From positions 37,381-101,380 of the forward strand of contig JABCPU010000247.1 in the NCBI GenBank assembly GCA_016800925.1: a DNA stretch of 64,000 nucleotides, in the 5' to 3' direction. Source of the DNA: Suillus spraguei (Eukaryota; Basidiomycota; Agaricomycetes; Boletales; Suillaceae). Position numbers and translations under genes: made by a program. Of the stretch, positions 11,433 through 25,100 are shown one piece after another (positions within the stretch are counted from its first letter, which is position 1; every line of letters starts with the position of its first letter). Under the pieces are notes generated by a model. That model saw only the letters and a list, made by a program, of their open reading frames with translations, had not been told where the DNA came from and did not search any database.

Positions 11433-13387
11433 CCTTCTGTTGAAAATGTATAATTACTATAATATGCCTATATATTCAATCACTGTAATGACAGAGACTC
11501 GTGCTTTGAAGGAGACGCCGACGAGTTGTGGGGAAGACAGGCGAGCGAACAGAGCTAGGTACGATCTCAACTTCTATTCAAGAACTCATATTAATATTAA
11601 CGTGCTTTGTACCTAGTAGTCACGCTAGTCAGCTAATGCTAACGTACAGGAAGGACTTGTCTCAGCTTCTATTCAAGAACCGAGATGTTCATATGTTACG
11701 GCGCTTGAAGTGAACAAGGAACAAGATAAAACACAACTCGTTGACATACATCAGCGCACCGCTGCCCATTTGGCCTGCGCTCGGACCACTGTCTCTCCCT
11801 CGTACCTATCTCGGATCGTTCGGCCTTTTTCCTCTCTCCCTTGTCCGATTCTTCAGAGTTCAACACGAGTCGTACTCAGTTGAACCGCTTCAAGTTAGAT
11901 TGGGACCAACTGGCTTGAAGCTTGAATTCGGCAGGGAGTCACATGACATGTTTAGCATCGGCGTTAAGTCAAGTCTCAACTCTCTTAACGCCGCAAAACG
12001 CCGCAAACTCGGATGCAACACATTGCCTCAAACGCGTCCCTCTCGACTATAGTATTCGTACCGTACATCTAACTTCAAGTTATATTCGTCACCATATCCA
12101 TATCTCCCTAACACAGCCCACAGAGCACCGCGTAACACTTTCCTTTGTTTGCAGCGGTAATGATATAAATACAGAAATTCCCTAATTTGTCCACTGACCG
12201 GAAAATCGTCCTACACTTCGAATCTTCCATATCAAAGGAAGCCGTCAGTAAGTAGTACCGCCAAGTTCGAATGGAAGCCATCTATCTTTGGAATCCGGAG
12301 AGCGGTCATGGCATCACTTACGAAACAAAAATTAGCATATAAGTGACCTACTCCGCACGTCCGATTTAACGTTCCCTTACCTCAGATCTCCTACAGAATT
12401 ATCATCAAAGAGCAGAATGCGCATTTCAGCTCTCCCCACACTCTTTTCCAGCTTTTTTCTTACTGAGATGGCGTTTTGTATCCCTTTATTGACTCCAGGT
12501 AGGGGTTATGCTCCTGATACCCGTGGTGAGCTTCTTTTTAAACCATTTCTTGATTATGGCTAATATGTTCATGTTTTCGCTTACGATCTTGAAGAAATTC
12601 TCGGTTTACAAAACATCCGCATCATGGACGTTGTAACTAGCCCTATCGGAATATTCCTAGGGGAGTTGAGCATGCCAACCTTGCGTGCAATGCAATTGCA
12701 GATAGACGATTATTGTTCCAAATTTCCGTGTCCTATGCCAAGTAAGTGTGAATAAGCTTATTTGTCCAGAGCTCATAAGCAATACCCAGGAGGGACATCC
12801 GAAATTTAATATTTGCATCAGACAGCAAGAGTTGTCCTCGCGGCGTTGCAAGACTTTCAATCGTATACCCTTCGAATTGTTGTATCTCTGGCAGGCATGC
12901 TATGTTCCAGTCTATCGTTGTTGTTCTAACATTTCAAATTATTTGCAAGTATATAACATGTAACTCAAGCTGGAGGAGTTTGTTTGCCTCACATAGTACA
13001 TTGAAGTTACTCGTGATATAGGACAACAGGCCGTTGTAGTTTCTTGCACAAAATTCTTTGTTGCACAGCTTATATTATACCTATTACCAGCCATTGGAAG
13101 GCCTTACTTTCACCTTAATGGAAACGAACACTTGTCTTCTCGCTACCTACCAACTTGGGTCCTGCGCCGTGTCATGAAAAGTGTGATAGTCGCAAGTGTT
13201 GATACAGACTGATCAATCGTAGTTATCGTACAGCCATTGCTTAATAACACAGAGCGCATATGTGGGTGTTATAGCGACACTGCATGCAACTGTATCTGCT
13301 TAACAAACCTATAACAACAATCGGCGGAAAGCTACCAGACTAAGGAAATCTGGCGTTTCACAACTCGTCGGATGAACCGGGCATCCT
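11433..13387. other. long intergenic stretch with one doubtful small ORF
   Basis: Nothing firm was found over nearly 2 kb. Two near-identical 20-base stretches of the type ctcaacttctattcaagaac occur near 11567 and 11659. A 48-codon frame at 12417-12563 (MRISALPTLFSSFFLTEMAF...) begins hydrophobic, like a signal peptide, and could be a first exon. No continuation was identified, so it is not called as a gene. Confidence 0.4.
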
Positions 13388-13831
13388 CTACTGACTCATC
13401 ACACTTATGCTAACATTGTTCAGAAGGTCATCGACATCTGAATGAAATACCATCAAATACTAGCCACCAAATTGGATAAAGACGGTACTGACCAACATCA
13501 ATGCTAACCAGGCTGCTGTCATCGCGCTTTTGGCTGAGGAGATCGACAACATCTCCGATGAAAGATTTAGCTAGGAGGGACGCCAAAATAGATAAATGCC
13601 TACTAGCGTCAATGTTGACTCTAACAATCAAGTCATCATGTTGATCCAAAGCATTCACGGTACGGTTGTTGAGAATATTGGCAATTACTGGACCACATCA
13701 TCAGTAAGGAAACGGGCAGTTTGACGCTCAGTGAACTCACATACACTCACATCACGCTTCGTAGGTGAGGCAGCAGCACAGGCGACAATGTTGAGGGCGC
13801 AAGCGAGAGTAGCAACGGAGTGGAACAACAT
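13388..13831 (-). CDS. short paralogue of the exon-modular secreted repeat protein
   Basis: The ATG at 13831 begins a signal peptide (MLFHSVATLACALNIVACAA) followed by ASPTKRDV, with a Lys-Arg pair just after the predicted cleavage site. After introns come IANILNNRTVNALDQHDDL, then DVVDLLSQKRDDSSLVSIDV, and finally DVDDLLNNVSISVMSQ and TAG at 13388-13390. These share the x-L-N-N-x-x-(I/V)-x-x-(L/M) module, the KR pairs and the one-module-per-exon layout with the gene at 1546-2850, but with fewer and more diverged modules. The first donor is best read as GTGTAT. It may be a shorter family member or a decaying copy. Function unknown. Confidence 0.55.
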
Positions 13832-15122
13832 GGCAATAGTGGCAGCAGTAAATAACACAGGAGACCACTGGTAAACCAGAAGATCAGTGATAAATGTTAA
13901 ACACTTGATCCTCATCATGAGCTATCTTTTATACCTAGAGTGTAGAAACGGGCATCGGCGAGAGACACAACCGAAGATCAGAAGGAATGCATGGACAGTC
14001 ACTAGTGCTCCAACTATGAAAGATTCACGCGAATGATCTCTAAAGTCGAACAAGATAAAGAGTTGCCAGTGATAGAACTCTTGGTTATACACTCGCCAAA
14101 GCATACTAGAACTGAAAACAATTCGGCTCCTGCAAGAAGACATGATGTCGCAGCGAATACAAGGATTCTGACGTAGTAGTAAAGCTGTCAGGTCAACGTC
14201 AAAAAGCATCTGGCCATGTCAACGGACTCACAAAAATGCATGCATCGATTTTAGCTTGATACAAGACTCTTTTGATTCGAATACGAATAACCTTGCATAA
14301 TCCAAACATAGATGGAGTCATATCCGGTGATGATAACTTCCTCTAATATGGCAATGCATGGCTTACCTTCGGTAAAATCTAACCATCATGGATCTGAAGA
14401 TGGCGTGTCCTGGGTCTCTTCATGAGCACTAGTATATTATTCATGTATTCTGGAAATGCATGAGCACAAGGAGAGATATGAGCAAGGTTGCATAAGCGGA
14501 GAAAACCAAACGGTTAGAAGGAAGTCAATGCAGCTGCTAATGACTCACCGCAACGTCCCCCCGCCCTGAATCTAGAGGATAAGCCAGTAAAAATTCAATA
14601 CCTGGGGACCACGTCACTGACTCAGAGTATACCCTATTTCCTTATCCGCAGGGTAATCATCAGGACCGCTACTCTGGTGTAGAATGGGTGAGTCAGTGGT
14701 GTGCAAGCCGTCGACTTGGATTTAGTCTCAAGGCTTTCAAGTTGATCTGATGGACTTCAGAATAGAGACTGCGTAGTGCAGGAGACGTTCGCTGGTTGCC
14801 CACTGAGATTTGTTTTCTACATACACGCATTTTGCAAGTACTTAGTGTAGTTTTAACTTTGGATGCAGTCGATCGACGATAAGGCCATGGGCGTTTACAT
14901 AAGCGAACCCCCGTGAATAGCAAGTTTTCGTACGGTATATTACGGTCGGCTCGTTTGAATACAAGTTCGGGGCATGATAAACAGACCTGGGAATACGACG
15001 ACTTATCGATATATCAACATGTCATTAAAAGCTATTAAGTGGTATATTGAACAGATGTTGAAAATATCGTCCGTTAGAAGGGCACTATCTCGGGTGCATG
15101 CATCTGAACGGTATGGTGTAAT
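13832..15122. other. intergenic, no supported gene
   Basis: Holds the promoter of the minus-strand gene that starts at 13831 and the 3' flank of the ABC transporter. Open frames near 13922-14209 and 14693-14923 lack any family resemblance. Confidence 0.45.
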
Positions 15123-18100
15123 TTACTTGCGACGAGCTAACTTCTGCTTGAGAGAGGAAAACACGCTGACAGTGCGAATGCGCATGAAATATGTGAGCCA
15201 GAAAGTCGCAATAACCTAAAGAGTACGTCAGCACCAGATCTGAGGGACGAAGTGCAGGCAGTAACTCACGTTAAACGCAATGAATCCAAAGATGATACCC
15301 AAGTCACGCCAGTGATCACTGAATTTGATGTTGAACCTCGAGTACAAATACTCATCCGTAGTCGTGTAGGGGCAGTACTGGCAGATCTCTGAAGCTCCGG
15401 GATCCGTGAGGTAGCCACCAGCGAATTCAATGAACGGATTCAAGTACGCGCCGCAAGTCAGACCATTCGGCGGGTTAACGGAGACTAATTCCGTGGAGGC
15501 GCAGTTGATAGCTTGACCGCCAATGGCTACGAGAACTAACATGAGGACGATTGTTCAGCAAGAAATCATTCACGAACCTTGACCAAGGAGGCCTTGGATC
15601 ATGTACGTGAAAGGAGAGGCCCTATACATCCATCTCCACCAATTCAGCTCGAAGAACGGCTGGATGACGCCATCACTGGTGGACTGTTAGCGTGAACTCG
15701 GGTGGCTCAAAGCGTGCATCTCACAAGATTAGGATAAAGATAATAAGAGTTGTGAAGCATATGGATGCAATTGGAGGGGTTGGCGACATGGACGCAATAG
15801 CATGTCCAAACGTGGTGTAGTAGAACGGGAAGGTGACGGCGAGAATGAGGAACGTGTAGCCTGCCCGGTCTGTGGGGTATCCAACGGTCCAGTACCAGCA
15901 GAAAAAGAACATCGCAGAACTTGTCACATTAAAAGGAAGCTCAGTGACAAGCTGAGATATGACGAGGGCCGTCCAATTATACATTCTAGTGGGACGTTCA
16001 CGTATCTCGTACACGGTGCGAATCTCGATATAGACGGCCATGAGCTGATGGATGAGGGCAACGCAGATCACAAGGGAGAGGAAGATTGACTGAAAAGGAG
16101 TGAGAAAGTGATTGGACGAAGAATCTAAATTGATATGCTTACGAATAGCTTATCTTGGGTGCCCTGCAACGAGTCCTTTGCATGGAAGAATGTGAAACCC
16201 ACAAGGAGACCACCAACGATATTAAGCAAAAACTTGGAGCGAATATAAGCAGGATTGCGCCAGTACGCTTGAAAATTCCTCTGAGTGAGCACATTGAACT
16301 GGTGCAACCACGATGTGGCGAAAACAGGGTGCCGGACTCGGGCGTCAGGCTTCTGTGGGTGAGAACGACCCTGTTCATGCAGGCCGTCGACATGATCTTG
16401 AAGCGCCGCCGCTTCTGGCGAGCGCTTCCACACACTGTACCAATCAGTGGTGGAGACCGCAGTTGCTCCGGCACCTATTACATCAAGCATGTATTCCGCC
16501 CTTTAAATTCCTGGTAAGCACCTGACTCACATGATTACACCTTACTTACGGATTGTCATCAGAGCCGCAGCGTGGAGCACCATTACGCTCAAAGTAGTTC
16601 AGCATGGTCGACGAACTCTCGCCAATGTCGCCAAAGTAGACTGTCTGTCCACCCTTGCGGAGGAGTAACAATCTGTCGAAGACCTGGAAGAGCTCCGCCG
16701 AAGGTTGATGGATTCTAGTACAGCTCATAAGCGTTGAAAAACTCTCATGTTAAAATGTTACTCACGTGCAGAGAATGGCCTGACCACGGTCAGCAAGCTC
16801 ACGAAGTACCTGTACGATAGCCCAGGCAGATTGAGAGTCAAGACCGGATGTGGGCTCATCCAAGAAGAGTAGAAGTTTAGGCTGTTGGTCTCTTAGCACA
16901 ATTGTAATTTGAAGAAATTGCGTTCAAACCTTGGCGGCGAGCTCCACTGCAATAGTGGTGCGTTTACGGTACTCAACCCCAAGGGAGCCAACGATAGCAT
17001 CGGCATGGTCCTCTAGACCACACATCTGAAGGCACTTGTCAACGCTACACTGGAAAGTTAGGTGGGTGACGGTCACAGGGAGAAATCGTACGCACTATGC
17101 TTCCTTGTCAGCGAGAGGAACAGACTGTGGCTGGCGAAGATTAGCAGAGAAAAGGACCGCTTCACGGACAGTCGCCTCGGGAAGGTGGGTGTCGAGTTGT
17201 TGGCAGTAACCACTAAACATGACAGTCAGGTGAGATCAGATAAATTATGACGACACTTACGTCTGAGCCTGGAAGTCTATGGGGAGCGGCTGTCCGCCAA
17301 ATAATCGCTCACCAGTTATCACACCCACACCGGCACGTTGTGCAAGAACATTCAAGAGCGTAGTCTATAAGTAGTCAAGTAAATGGTATGCGCGATTGGT
17401 ATCATAGGAAGACATACCTTGCCAGCCCCAGACTCACCCATTAATGCGGTGAGTTTTCCAGGGACGACGAAGCCCGTGACATCATCAAGAAGGCGTTTCA
17501 TCCCTCCTTCAACTGGAACTTCATATTGCAGGTGCTGCCACGTGAAGAGGTGCTCAACCTTGGGATTGTCGACAGTTGAGGGGTCAGCTACCCCAGAGTG
17601 AGATCTAGAACGAAACTCGGTATCAGCCTTTTCCTCATCGGGGACTTTAGAATTCCCATTGACAGCGTCAGATCCCTGCTTGAAGAGAACGACAGCACTG
17701 TCTATAGCAGACACAGTATTCAACTCTGTGGCAACTAGGAGAATCACCAAGAACCCAACGAAGAAGGCGCAAAGGATACCGAAGTTCTACGACGATGTTA
17801 TAAGCCATTCGCAAAGTATAGAGTGACCACCCTACCCTCCAAAGTTGACTATACAAAAAGTCAAACGTCAATGCAACATAGGGGCTACCATCAACGAAAC
17901 GCTGCCCGGGTTGCGATCCGACAGTTGTGCAGACCTGATTTGCAAGCGTAACATTCTCGTACCCCGGACCCTGTGGGATAAGAGTGGAGCAAACTCCGTC
18001 GAGCGTATGGAATTCGTTCACGATGAGTCCACCGAACGCCCACCACAATGGCTAAGACAGTAACGTCAATGTTGAACGAAGAAAAGTGTCATACAAGGTA

Positions 18101-20407
18101 TGACGTACGTTCAACCACATAATCCACCGCAAGCCTTTTGTAGCAGTTGGCCAAGGAACTGTGTATCCACCATAGAGCGACATCAAGAGAATGAAAATGC
18201 CACTAAAAGCTATTGCGCTAGAACGTGTTTTAAAGCTTGCAGCAATAGCTCTGAAGAATGATTTCATGGTTTGTGACATTGTGAAGATGAAAAGGTAAAA
18301 AATGCTATTGTGCAACAGGGTGAGCATTAATGCGGAGAAGAGACGACTTCAAGGACTTACAAAAACTGCGACGCAGTACGTTGCAACCCGACCAAGAAGT
18401 AAAGTATTACACCAAACACAAATTGGACGATTATGGTGACCGGAATATCAACTATGGTGTGCGCGAGACTCTGAATAAAAGGGTGGTGTAACGCGGCTTT
18501 CTGGTGACGAAGTACGATAGGACGCTGGAAGAAGAGCGAGGGGACTTCTGAAACGGATGTGATAGCATTGAAGAAGAGGCAGCTGAAAGAACCGTGAGGC
18601 ACAAATTATGTGAGGGCAGAGGAAGATAGTTACAAGAACAGAACACCTTCACGAGAAAAATAGGCCAAGCTGTTATTTGGAACGTTCAGAAAGACGGTGC
18701 CCATAATTATTGCTTGAAAGATTTGGGAACTATCATCTGACATTACTAAGGGCGGGTCAAACAAAAATGTCACTTACGCCAATCGTATAAAGAACTCAAG
18801 CCTATCACCAATGATGACTTGTACGCGGCGCTTCATGACCGTTTTGACTTGCTCGAGGACAGATGTCATATACACAGTAGATGTGTTGCCATGTTCAGCT
18901 GCCAAGCTGGCAAGATACGCCTGCTTATGTTCGTGATTACCAACGTATTGCTCGCAGCGCTGTTCAACGGCTTCCTGATTCTGACGACCGAGGTCAGAAT
19001 CCTTGAAGTAGCTAGCCAATTCATCTGATGTTCGCGGGATAGGGCCCGCATGTCCAGGACGGATTTTCCTCCCGTTCGGGTCCGTAACTGATAATGATGG
19101 TTATAAGGCGATACAAGACAATCGCGATGCCATACCTGTAACCAGGAAGTCGGGAGTGGTCTGTCTGTCATGTGGTTCGAAGCCCAGACGAATGAAATAA
19201 TCTTTGGCCGACTTTGCTGGACCAAAATAGGCCATTTTCCCCTCTGCGATAACACAAACCTTATCAAATAGGTTGTATAATGGCTCGCCCGCCTGGTAGA
19301 GGGAGACAACCGTCGTTGTGCGTTTGATGTCTGTAATCTGACGCAATGTGCGGACAAACTCAAAGGCAGTCGAGGAGTCTAGTCCACGAGTAGAACTGAA
19401 TGGAAAAACAAGTTAGAAGCATGACACCTTGGATGATGATAACACCTTACTTATCCCACATACCAACTGAGCCTGCAGAGCCTAAAGATTCTGCGATAGA
19501 AACTCGCTTTCTCTCGCCGCCGGAAATACCTTGGATCTGAGCATTACCAACTATTGTGTGTCTTGAATTATAGAGGCCAAGAACTTTCATAAGCATCGTG
19601 GTGGTATCCTCAACATAGTCGTCGCGCGTCTGGCCGGAACGACGAATTGCAGGAGTACGGTTTCTAACAGCGAAAGAGAGCGTCTGGTCGACGGTCAGCG
19701 TCGGGAAATGGATATCATCCTCTGGACAGTAAGTGATATCGCCACGGAAGGAGTTATATACCTCCTCGGGGGTGAATGAATCATAGAAAATCTGACCCTC
19801 GACAGCATGATACTCCCTGTGTTGAGTAGCGAGCGTCTTGAGGAAGGTTGAGCATCCTGCACCAGGACGGCCAAGAACCACTGTACGGAAGCTCAAGCTC
19901 AAGAATGGAGACCGAGGAAAGGGCTGTGCTTACAAAGCATTTCACCAGGAGTGACCACACCCTCGAATCCAGACAAGATATCTCTAACTGAGGGTTGGCG
20001 AATTCCTCTTATCTTGGCGAGAAACGTGGACGGATGGAAAATTGCACCCACGGTGGGCTGGAACGAGGTGCGCGAACCTGCACCAATGACACGCAAATCC
20101 TTGAATACGACACCAAGTTGGCGGTCCTTTATACCTTCATCTTGACGGCTAATGGAGAGATAATGGAATGTTGGATTAGATAGTTTTATAAATAGCCACA
20201 GAATACTTGCTGTTTCACGTTGTCTCTGAGTGCTTGACTGAAGTCAAAGGATGAATCACTTTTCTCGGAGGGAGGTACATCTGAAGAATTTTTAATGAAT
20301 GGAGGTGTAGATGTGTCCACTGGCAGGTCTGGTTCTGAAGGAAGAATTGAAGTAGTTTCCGGGCTAGCTGGGAAGTCGACTAGTCCACCGGTTTCATGGA
20401 GGGCCAT
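15123..20407 (-). CDS. PDR-type (full-size ABCG) ABC transporter
   Basis: Pleiotropic-drug-resistance transporters are plasma-membrane ATP-driven exporters of hydrophobic compounds. The order is NBD1-TMD1-NBD2-TMD2 over many short introns. The ATG at 20407 opens a Ser/Asp-rich N-terminus. NBD1 has the PDR-specific Walker [10 protein letters not shown] (Cys for Lys), signature [13 protein letters not shown] and [16 protein letters not shown]1 lies at about 19.0-17.7 kb. NBD2 has canonical Walker A GESGAGKTT, split by an intron at 17.4 kb, degenerate signature [18 protein letters not shown] and [14 protein letters not shown]. This asymmetry is normal for the family. TMD2 holds [16 protein letters not shown] and several hydrophobic spans. 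The last exon ends [16 protein letters not shown] at 15123-15125. No inactivating lesion was seen. Substrate cannot be inferred. Confidence 0.9.
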
Positions 20408-21585
20408 GGCAAGATCGTATCAAGGAACGGGAAAAGCGGGAACATTTTCTAGAGGGAATCACGGAATATATGGTCAACGTGTTGTTCGGTTCGGCATGTA
20501 TAGTCTTGATCAAACCTTTTTTACATATACTTGAGAAGCGTAGATTGGGATGTCCCGCCACTTAACATTACCGTGGGATTCATTCGTTCTTCCACCAAAA
20601 CGGGTTCCGTGGGTCTTGGTAGGAGCATAGGTCTATATTAATGTTATCATTCGGAATCCGCCTTTACCTTTACCTCATGAAAAGACCCCAGTGATGTACG
20701 AATGCTCTGCCACAGATAATGGCACACCTAGAAGTGTCAAGTTTACACACCATCATAGTGGTATATTTAATCTGGATATGCATGATGTTACTGGAGTCAT
20801 GCGGCACAACGCAGCGAGCGTGCTGCAGCCTGCAGGTTCATATCCTGCTCGGAGAGTTGTATTATCAAGTTAGAAGTTAAGATATCGAAGGCTAAGTACT
20901 CAACGATGCATGCATGAAGCGAAGAGTGTCTGAGGTCTTTTTAATTGTTCACCGAACGCGGTTGTGCCACACATCGGAACCTTGCGGCCCCTGACAAGAA
21001 CGTTTGCACCGCTGTTATCACCGCCTCCTAGCGTTGTCCTTGTCCTACCTTATCCTAGGGACACCTGCAATGCACTAAGTACGTGGTCTACCTCATGACG
21101 CCGTGCTGGACGCTTCTAGCTCAGGCTTAAGCGCTTCCATGTATATATGAACCAAAAACATGCAACGGAACATGCATGAAATAATAGATTGTTCCACATG
21201 TTACTACCATGATTGTATCACCCTGACGTTTGATCACGGTCTACTGGGCACCAGGTGACAGGTATCATGGTACCATCATGACCGAGGAAGTCACAAGCTC
21301 CGTAACCATCAAAGTCCTGCATAGGTCAGAACCAGTGAGCATATGGAAGTGAATTTTGCAGAAATGCGATGGCAGGCTATACACGAACTTGATCTCACCA
21401 ATATGTAACCCTGACATGGAGGCGAGCTAACCGAACAATTGAAAAAGGGCCATGTACGCCCCACACAACTCGACATTGCAATAGCTGTTTTGCTGACGCG
21501 AGGCCAGCATCCGACCTTGTGGAAGCTAAATAATGAGGCATGTACAACAGATCCTTGTGCTATAGACTACCATGTCCCAGGTGGC
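20408..21585. other. intergenic, possible scar of a lost HyuB half
   Basis: A complete fungal 5-oxoprolinase would need about 1.8 kb more coding sequence downstream of 21586, but only 1.2 kb lies before the ABC transporter. On the minus strand around 21030-20940 a short frame reads GGGDNSGANVLVRGRKV. This faintly recalls the glycine-rich G-x-N-x-L-x-R stretch near the HyuB C-terminus. Nothing else HyuB-like was found. Another open stretch (MQDFDGYGACDFLGHDG, minus strand near 21315) was not recognised. Confidence 0.3.
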
Positions 21586-24426
21586 TTATTCTCCGAGTGT
21601 GATATACAAGTGTTTGCTAGTGAGCACGGCGCGTGCGCCTGGCACGATGACTATAGTCTGCGTGTTATCAATTATCATCGCAGGACCCGTGATTTCATCG
21701 CCCACGCCTAGGTTATCCAAGAGGAACACAGGCGTATCGGTCACTCGGCCGACTTTATCGAAGTATACGCTATACGTCGAATCTGCTCGACCACGTGCGA
21801 CGGGCCTCTTCTCAAGCCGATCTACCTCAGAGTAGACGGACTCCCCGAGGTGGTCAAATGTCTTTCCGATTCCACGAACCTAGGGGGATCTTTACCCGGC
21901 CGGTAGCTAGAAGTTACTTGGAATAGAACTTACCTTCACGTCGTCCACGATGATACTTTTGGTATCAAGCAGGAAGCCAAACTCTGCCTTGTATACACGT
22001 CTAAACGCCGCCTCGAAGTCCTCGGTACCGTCACCGTCGCTCTCATTAGGGAGAACCATGAGCGCAGTGTCAGTGCCATCGAATCGCATGTTTAACATCC
22101 GCTCAACCCTCACACGGTCGCCTTCAAACCCCTGGCGTTTGAGTTCGGTCTTGACGTCGCTAGTAAGTTTATCAAGGCGGACGATAAGCTGCTGGCGTGT
22201 CTGCGCAGAGTAGAATGTCGATGAGGGCTCTTGGAGCTCATATGCGCTGTTGACCTCAGTTCAGGGACGAAATAAATAGCGCCGTGAGATAAGCACTTGC
22301 CGGTCTGCTAATGCCAGTCCATATGCGGACAAGATGGAGCTGTATCGATGTACGAGAATGGTCTTTATGCCAAGCAAACTTGCAATCTCGCAGGCGTGTT
22401 GACCACCTGCACCACCGAAGCTTGCGAGTCTGTGAACAGGTGTATAAGGGTAACAGAGGTGCAACACAGACACCATACGTACACATGTTTTCCCGTTGAA
22501 TATCCCCGCGCCTCCGTTAGTGCACGTATGGGTCGACACATCGTCTCGTTGGCAACTTTGATGAACCTAACCTTGAGTATGAGTGTATATCACCATGAAT
22601 AACCATGTTTTACGAACCCGTATACAATGTCATCCAAGCCTAGGTTCATTTCATGACTTTCGTTGATCTCTTTCGCAACCTTCTCAAAGGCCACACGTGA
22701 TGCTTCTGAGTCCAGAAGTTCCTTCTCTGATTTTCCGAATATTTTTGGAAAATAATCTGGGATGAGGCGGCCTAGAAGCAAGTTGGCATCTGTAACCGCC
22801 AGCGGTCCGCCTTTCCTGGATGCAGGTTTAATTAAATTCTTCAACCTTCCGTTTCCACACACCTGTAGCAGGCAGGACCTGGTTGTGCACCAGCGCTTTC
22901 GGGTCCTGCGAGAAACAAGCCGTTTCGGAAGGTCAAGCAAGAACCTCCACCAGCTGCGACAGTGTTGATGTCTAACTGTGGAGACTGAATGGTGACTCCG
23001 GCGGTTGTCGTCTCGTAAACCACTTCGTAGCGGCCATCAAAGCGAGATACATCAGTCGATGTCCCACCTACATCAAGGCTGCGGAGTAAGAGCATAAGTC
23101 AGGCAGAGAATACTGAATAAAACATAGTATATACCCAATGATAGGGTATTTCCTGTCTGCGTCCCAGCTCGTCAATGCATACCCTACGACGCCTCCGGCT
23201 GGTCCACTTAGAATGCTCTTCAAGCCCGAGAAGTTATTAAGGTCTAAAAGTCCCCCATCACTACCCATGAACTCCACACGGGGACTCTTTATCCGTCCGT
23301 CCTTCAACTTTGCGTCAAAACCGTAAAAGAAGCCGTCTAGATACTCTCGCAAGACAGGGGTGAGATATGCGTCCGCTGTGGACGATACACCTCGAGGAAC
23401 CATCTTGATCATGGGCAGCAATTGCGAAGATTCTGAAACCTGGGTAAACCCGACTTCCCGTGCGAGTTTGCCGATCTGTATTTCATGCTCGGGGAAGGTG
23501 TAAGAATGAACAAAGACGATCGCGAGGGAGCGATATCCACTGTCGTACAATCGCTGTAGGTCTTGCCTAACAAGGTCCAGGTCTGATAAATTATCATAAA
23601 CGAACAGAATGCTATAATGCTATGATAAGACGCGCACCTGGTCTCTTCAAGATCCTCACTGCTTCTCCTGAGATCCCTCGAACGATATCTCCCGGGCCTT
23701 CAGCATTACCCTCTCCATCCCATCCTGGACCTCTATAGCCTCTTATAATGGACGACCCATCATCATTCCACTGAATAGCGTTCTCCTCTGACTTGGGATC
23801 CGACGTGTACCCAACAAGAGTCACACGCTCGTCCACCTCGACGACCTCGGAGTACAAAGGACTCGGGCGGCGAATGTTCAAGTCGAAGATGCGTGGACGT
23901 GACTGATTCCCGATGAGCAGGAGGTCCTTGAATCCTTTCGTAATGAGTAACGCATGACGATGTCCCTTGCGCTCTAGCAGCGCGTTTGTCGCCACTGTTG
24001 TCGACAGACGAATGTAATCTGCACGCCGGGTATTGTTAGGAGATAAGCGAACTCGAACGCATCAAGAGGAGTAGCACGGACCAATCTTGCTAGTATCAAG
24101 CACAGACCCACGGGGGATCGTCTGTCCCGTCGCAATCTCAAGCACCCTGCGGATACCCTCCGTTGGTGCATCGCCGTAGTTGGCTGTGTCTTGTGACACT
24201 GCAGGGCAATTAAGCAGCTAGAGAATATGCACCCAAGGACTCGACGCACGGAGTTTGACAATGATGTCTTTGCGTTCGTTTGGATTGTCTGGATCAGGAT
24301 ATGATCTGTTCCATCTCAGCTTCGAAGGCAATTGAGAAATTGAACTTGGCTTTACGCATGAATATCACAAAACGTCCCTCCTCTGTCTGCACAGATACGA
24401 ATGGATCTATCGGGAACTTCAATCAT
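21586..24426 (-). CDS. 5-oxoprolinase-like protein, HyuA half only
   Basis: ATP-dependent 5-oxoprolinase opens 5-oxo-L-proline to glutamate in the glutathione cycle; the fungal enzyme normally fuses HyuA and HyuB in about 1,300 residues. The ATG at 24426 gives [16 protein letters not shown], the HyuA N-terminal nucleotide-binding motif. It is followed by [92 protein letters not shown] and [20 protein letters not shown]. The final exon ends [13 protein letters not shown] with TAA at 21586-21588, close to the HyuA/HyuB boundary. The HyuA exons look intact and splice cleanly, so this is a truncated gene or a stand-alone HyuA. It may not be active on 5-oxoproline. Confidence 0.75.
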
Positions 24427-25100
24427 GCTGGTAGAAAAGAGTCAGAAATACAGCAATGGCGAATGGGTGAGGATGATCCTTGAAACATTATAGCAGTAGA
24501 AAATAATTAGTCTTAATCTAGTGACCAAGGTCAGGTGAATTGGATCCGGAGGGCCGCTAGCCCGCAGTCGCTCAACTCATTGTTAATCGAGCAAGCATCA
24601 TAAATCAAATAAATTCCACTATATAACAGGGCAAACGAGTGGGACAACATAGAAAGGGGAGGGTTATGACAATAGAGACAAACCCGGGAACATTAGCATG
24701 AGGTAGCAAAAGGCCAAGAAAGTAACAGTTTCAAAAGAATGGCGTCGTGGTGTACGTATGCTGTCGAATAAACAAATAATCCAGAGTTCACTTGACCAGT
24801 TTCGAGATACGATATTGGTCCAATTTGACGAAACGTGATTCTTTGCAACGCTTCGAGGAGATTTGGTATCGAAAGAAAACTAGGGAGCGGTGGTGGTATT
24901 TAGAATAGGATGTATGTCGATGATGTTGGGGACGAAGACCGGTTGGATGGTTCATATACACGTAGGCGTTCAAATACACATGATAGATAGACGAGTTGCA
25001 TGGTGCGTTCCTCGGTGGATTGGTTTTTGGATCAATGATGGTGATAGCGAATGAAAGAAAGGCCAGCATAGGTGATTAAGGGGGTGAAGGCTATAATCAC
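24427..25100. other. intergenic, no supported gene
   Basis: Contains the promoter of the HyuA gene and the 3' flank of the Msb1/Mug8 gene. No repeats or credible coding frames were seen. Confidence 0.5.

Noticed and set aside
12417..12563. Small secreted-peptide-like ORF
   Set aside because: Only a hydrophobic start supports it; no splice continuation, repeat or relative was seen.
15802..16517. Plus-strand frames inside the ABC transporter
   Set aside because: Antisense shadows of transporter exons.
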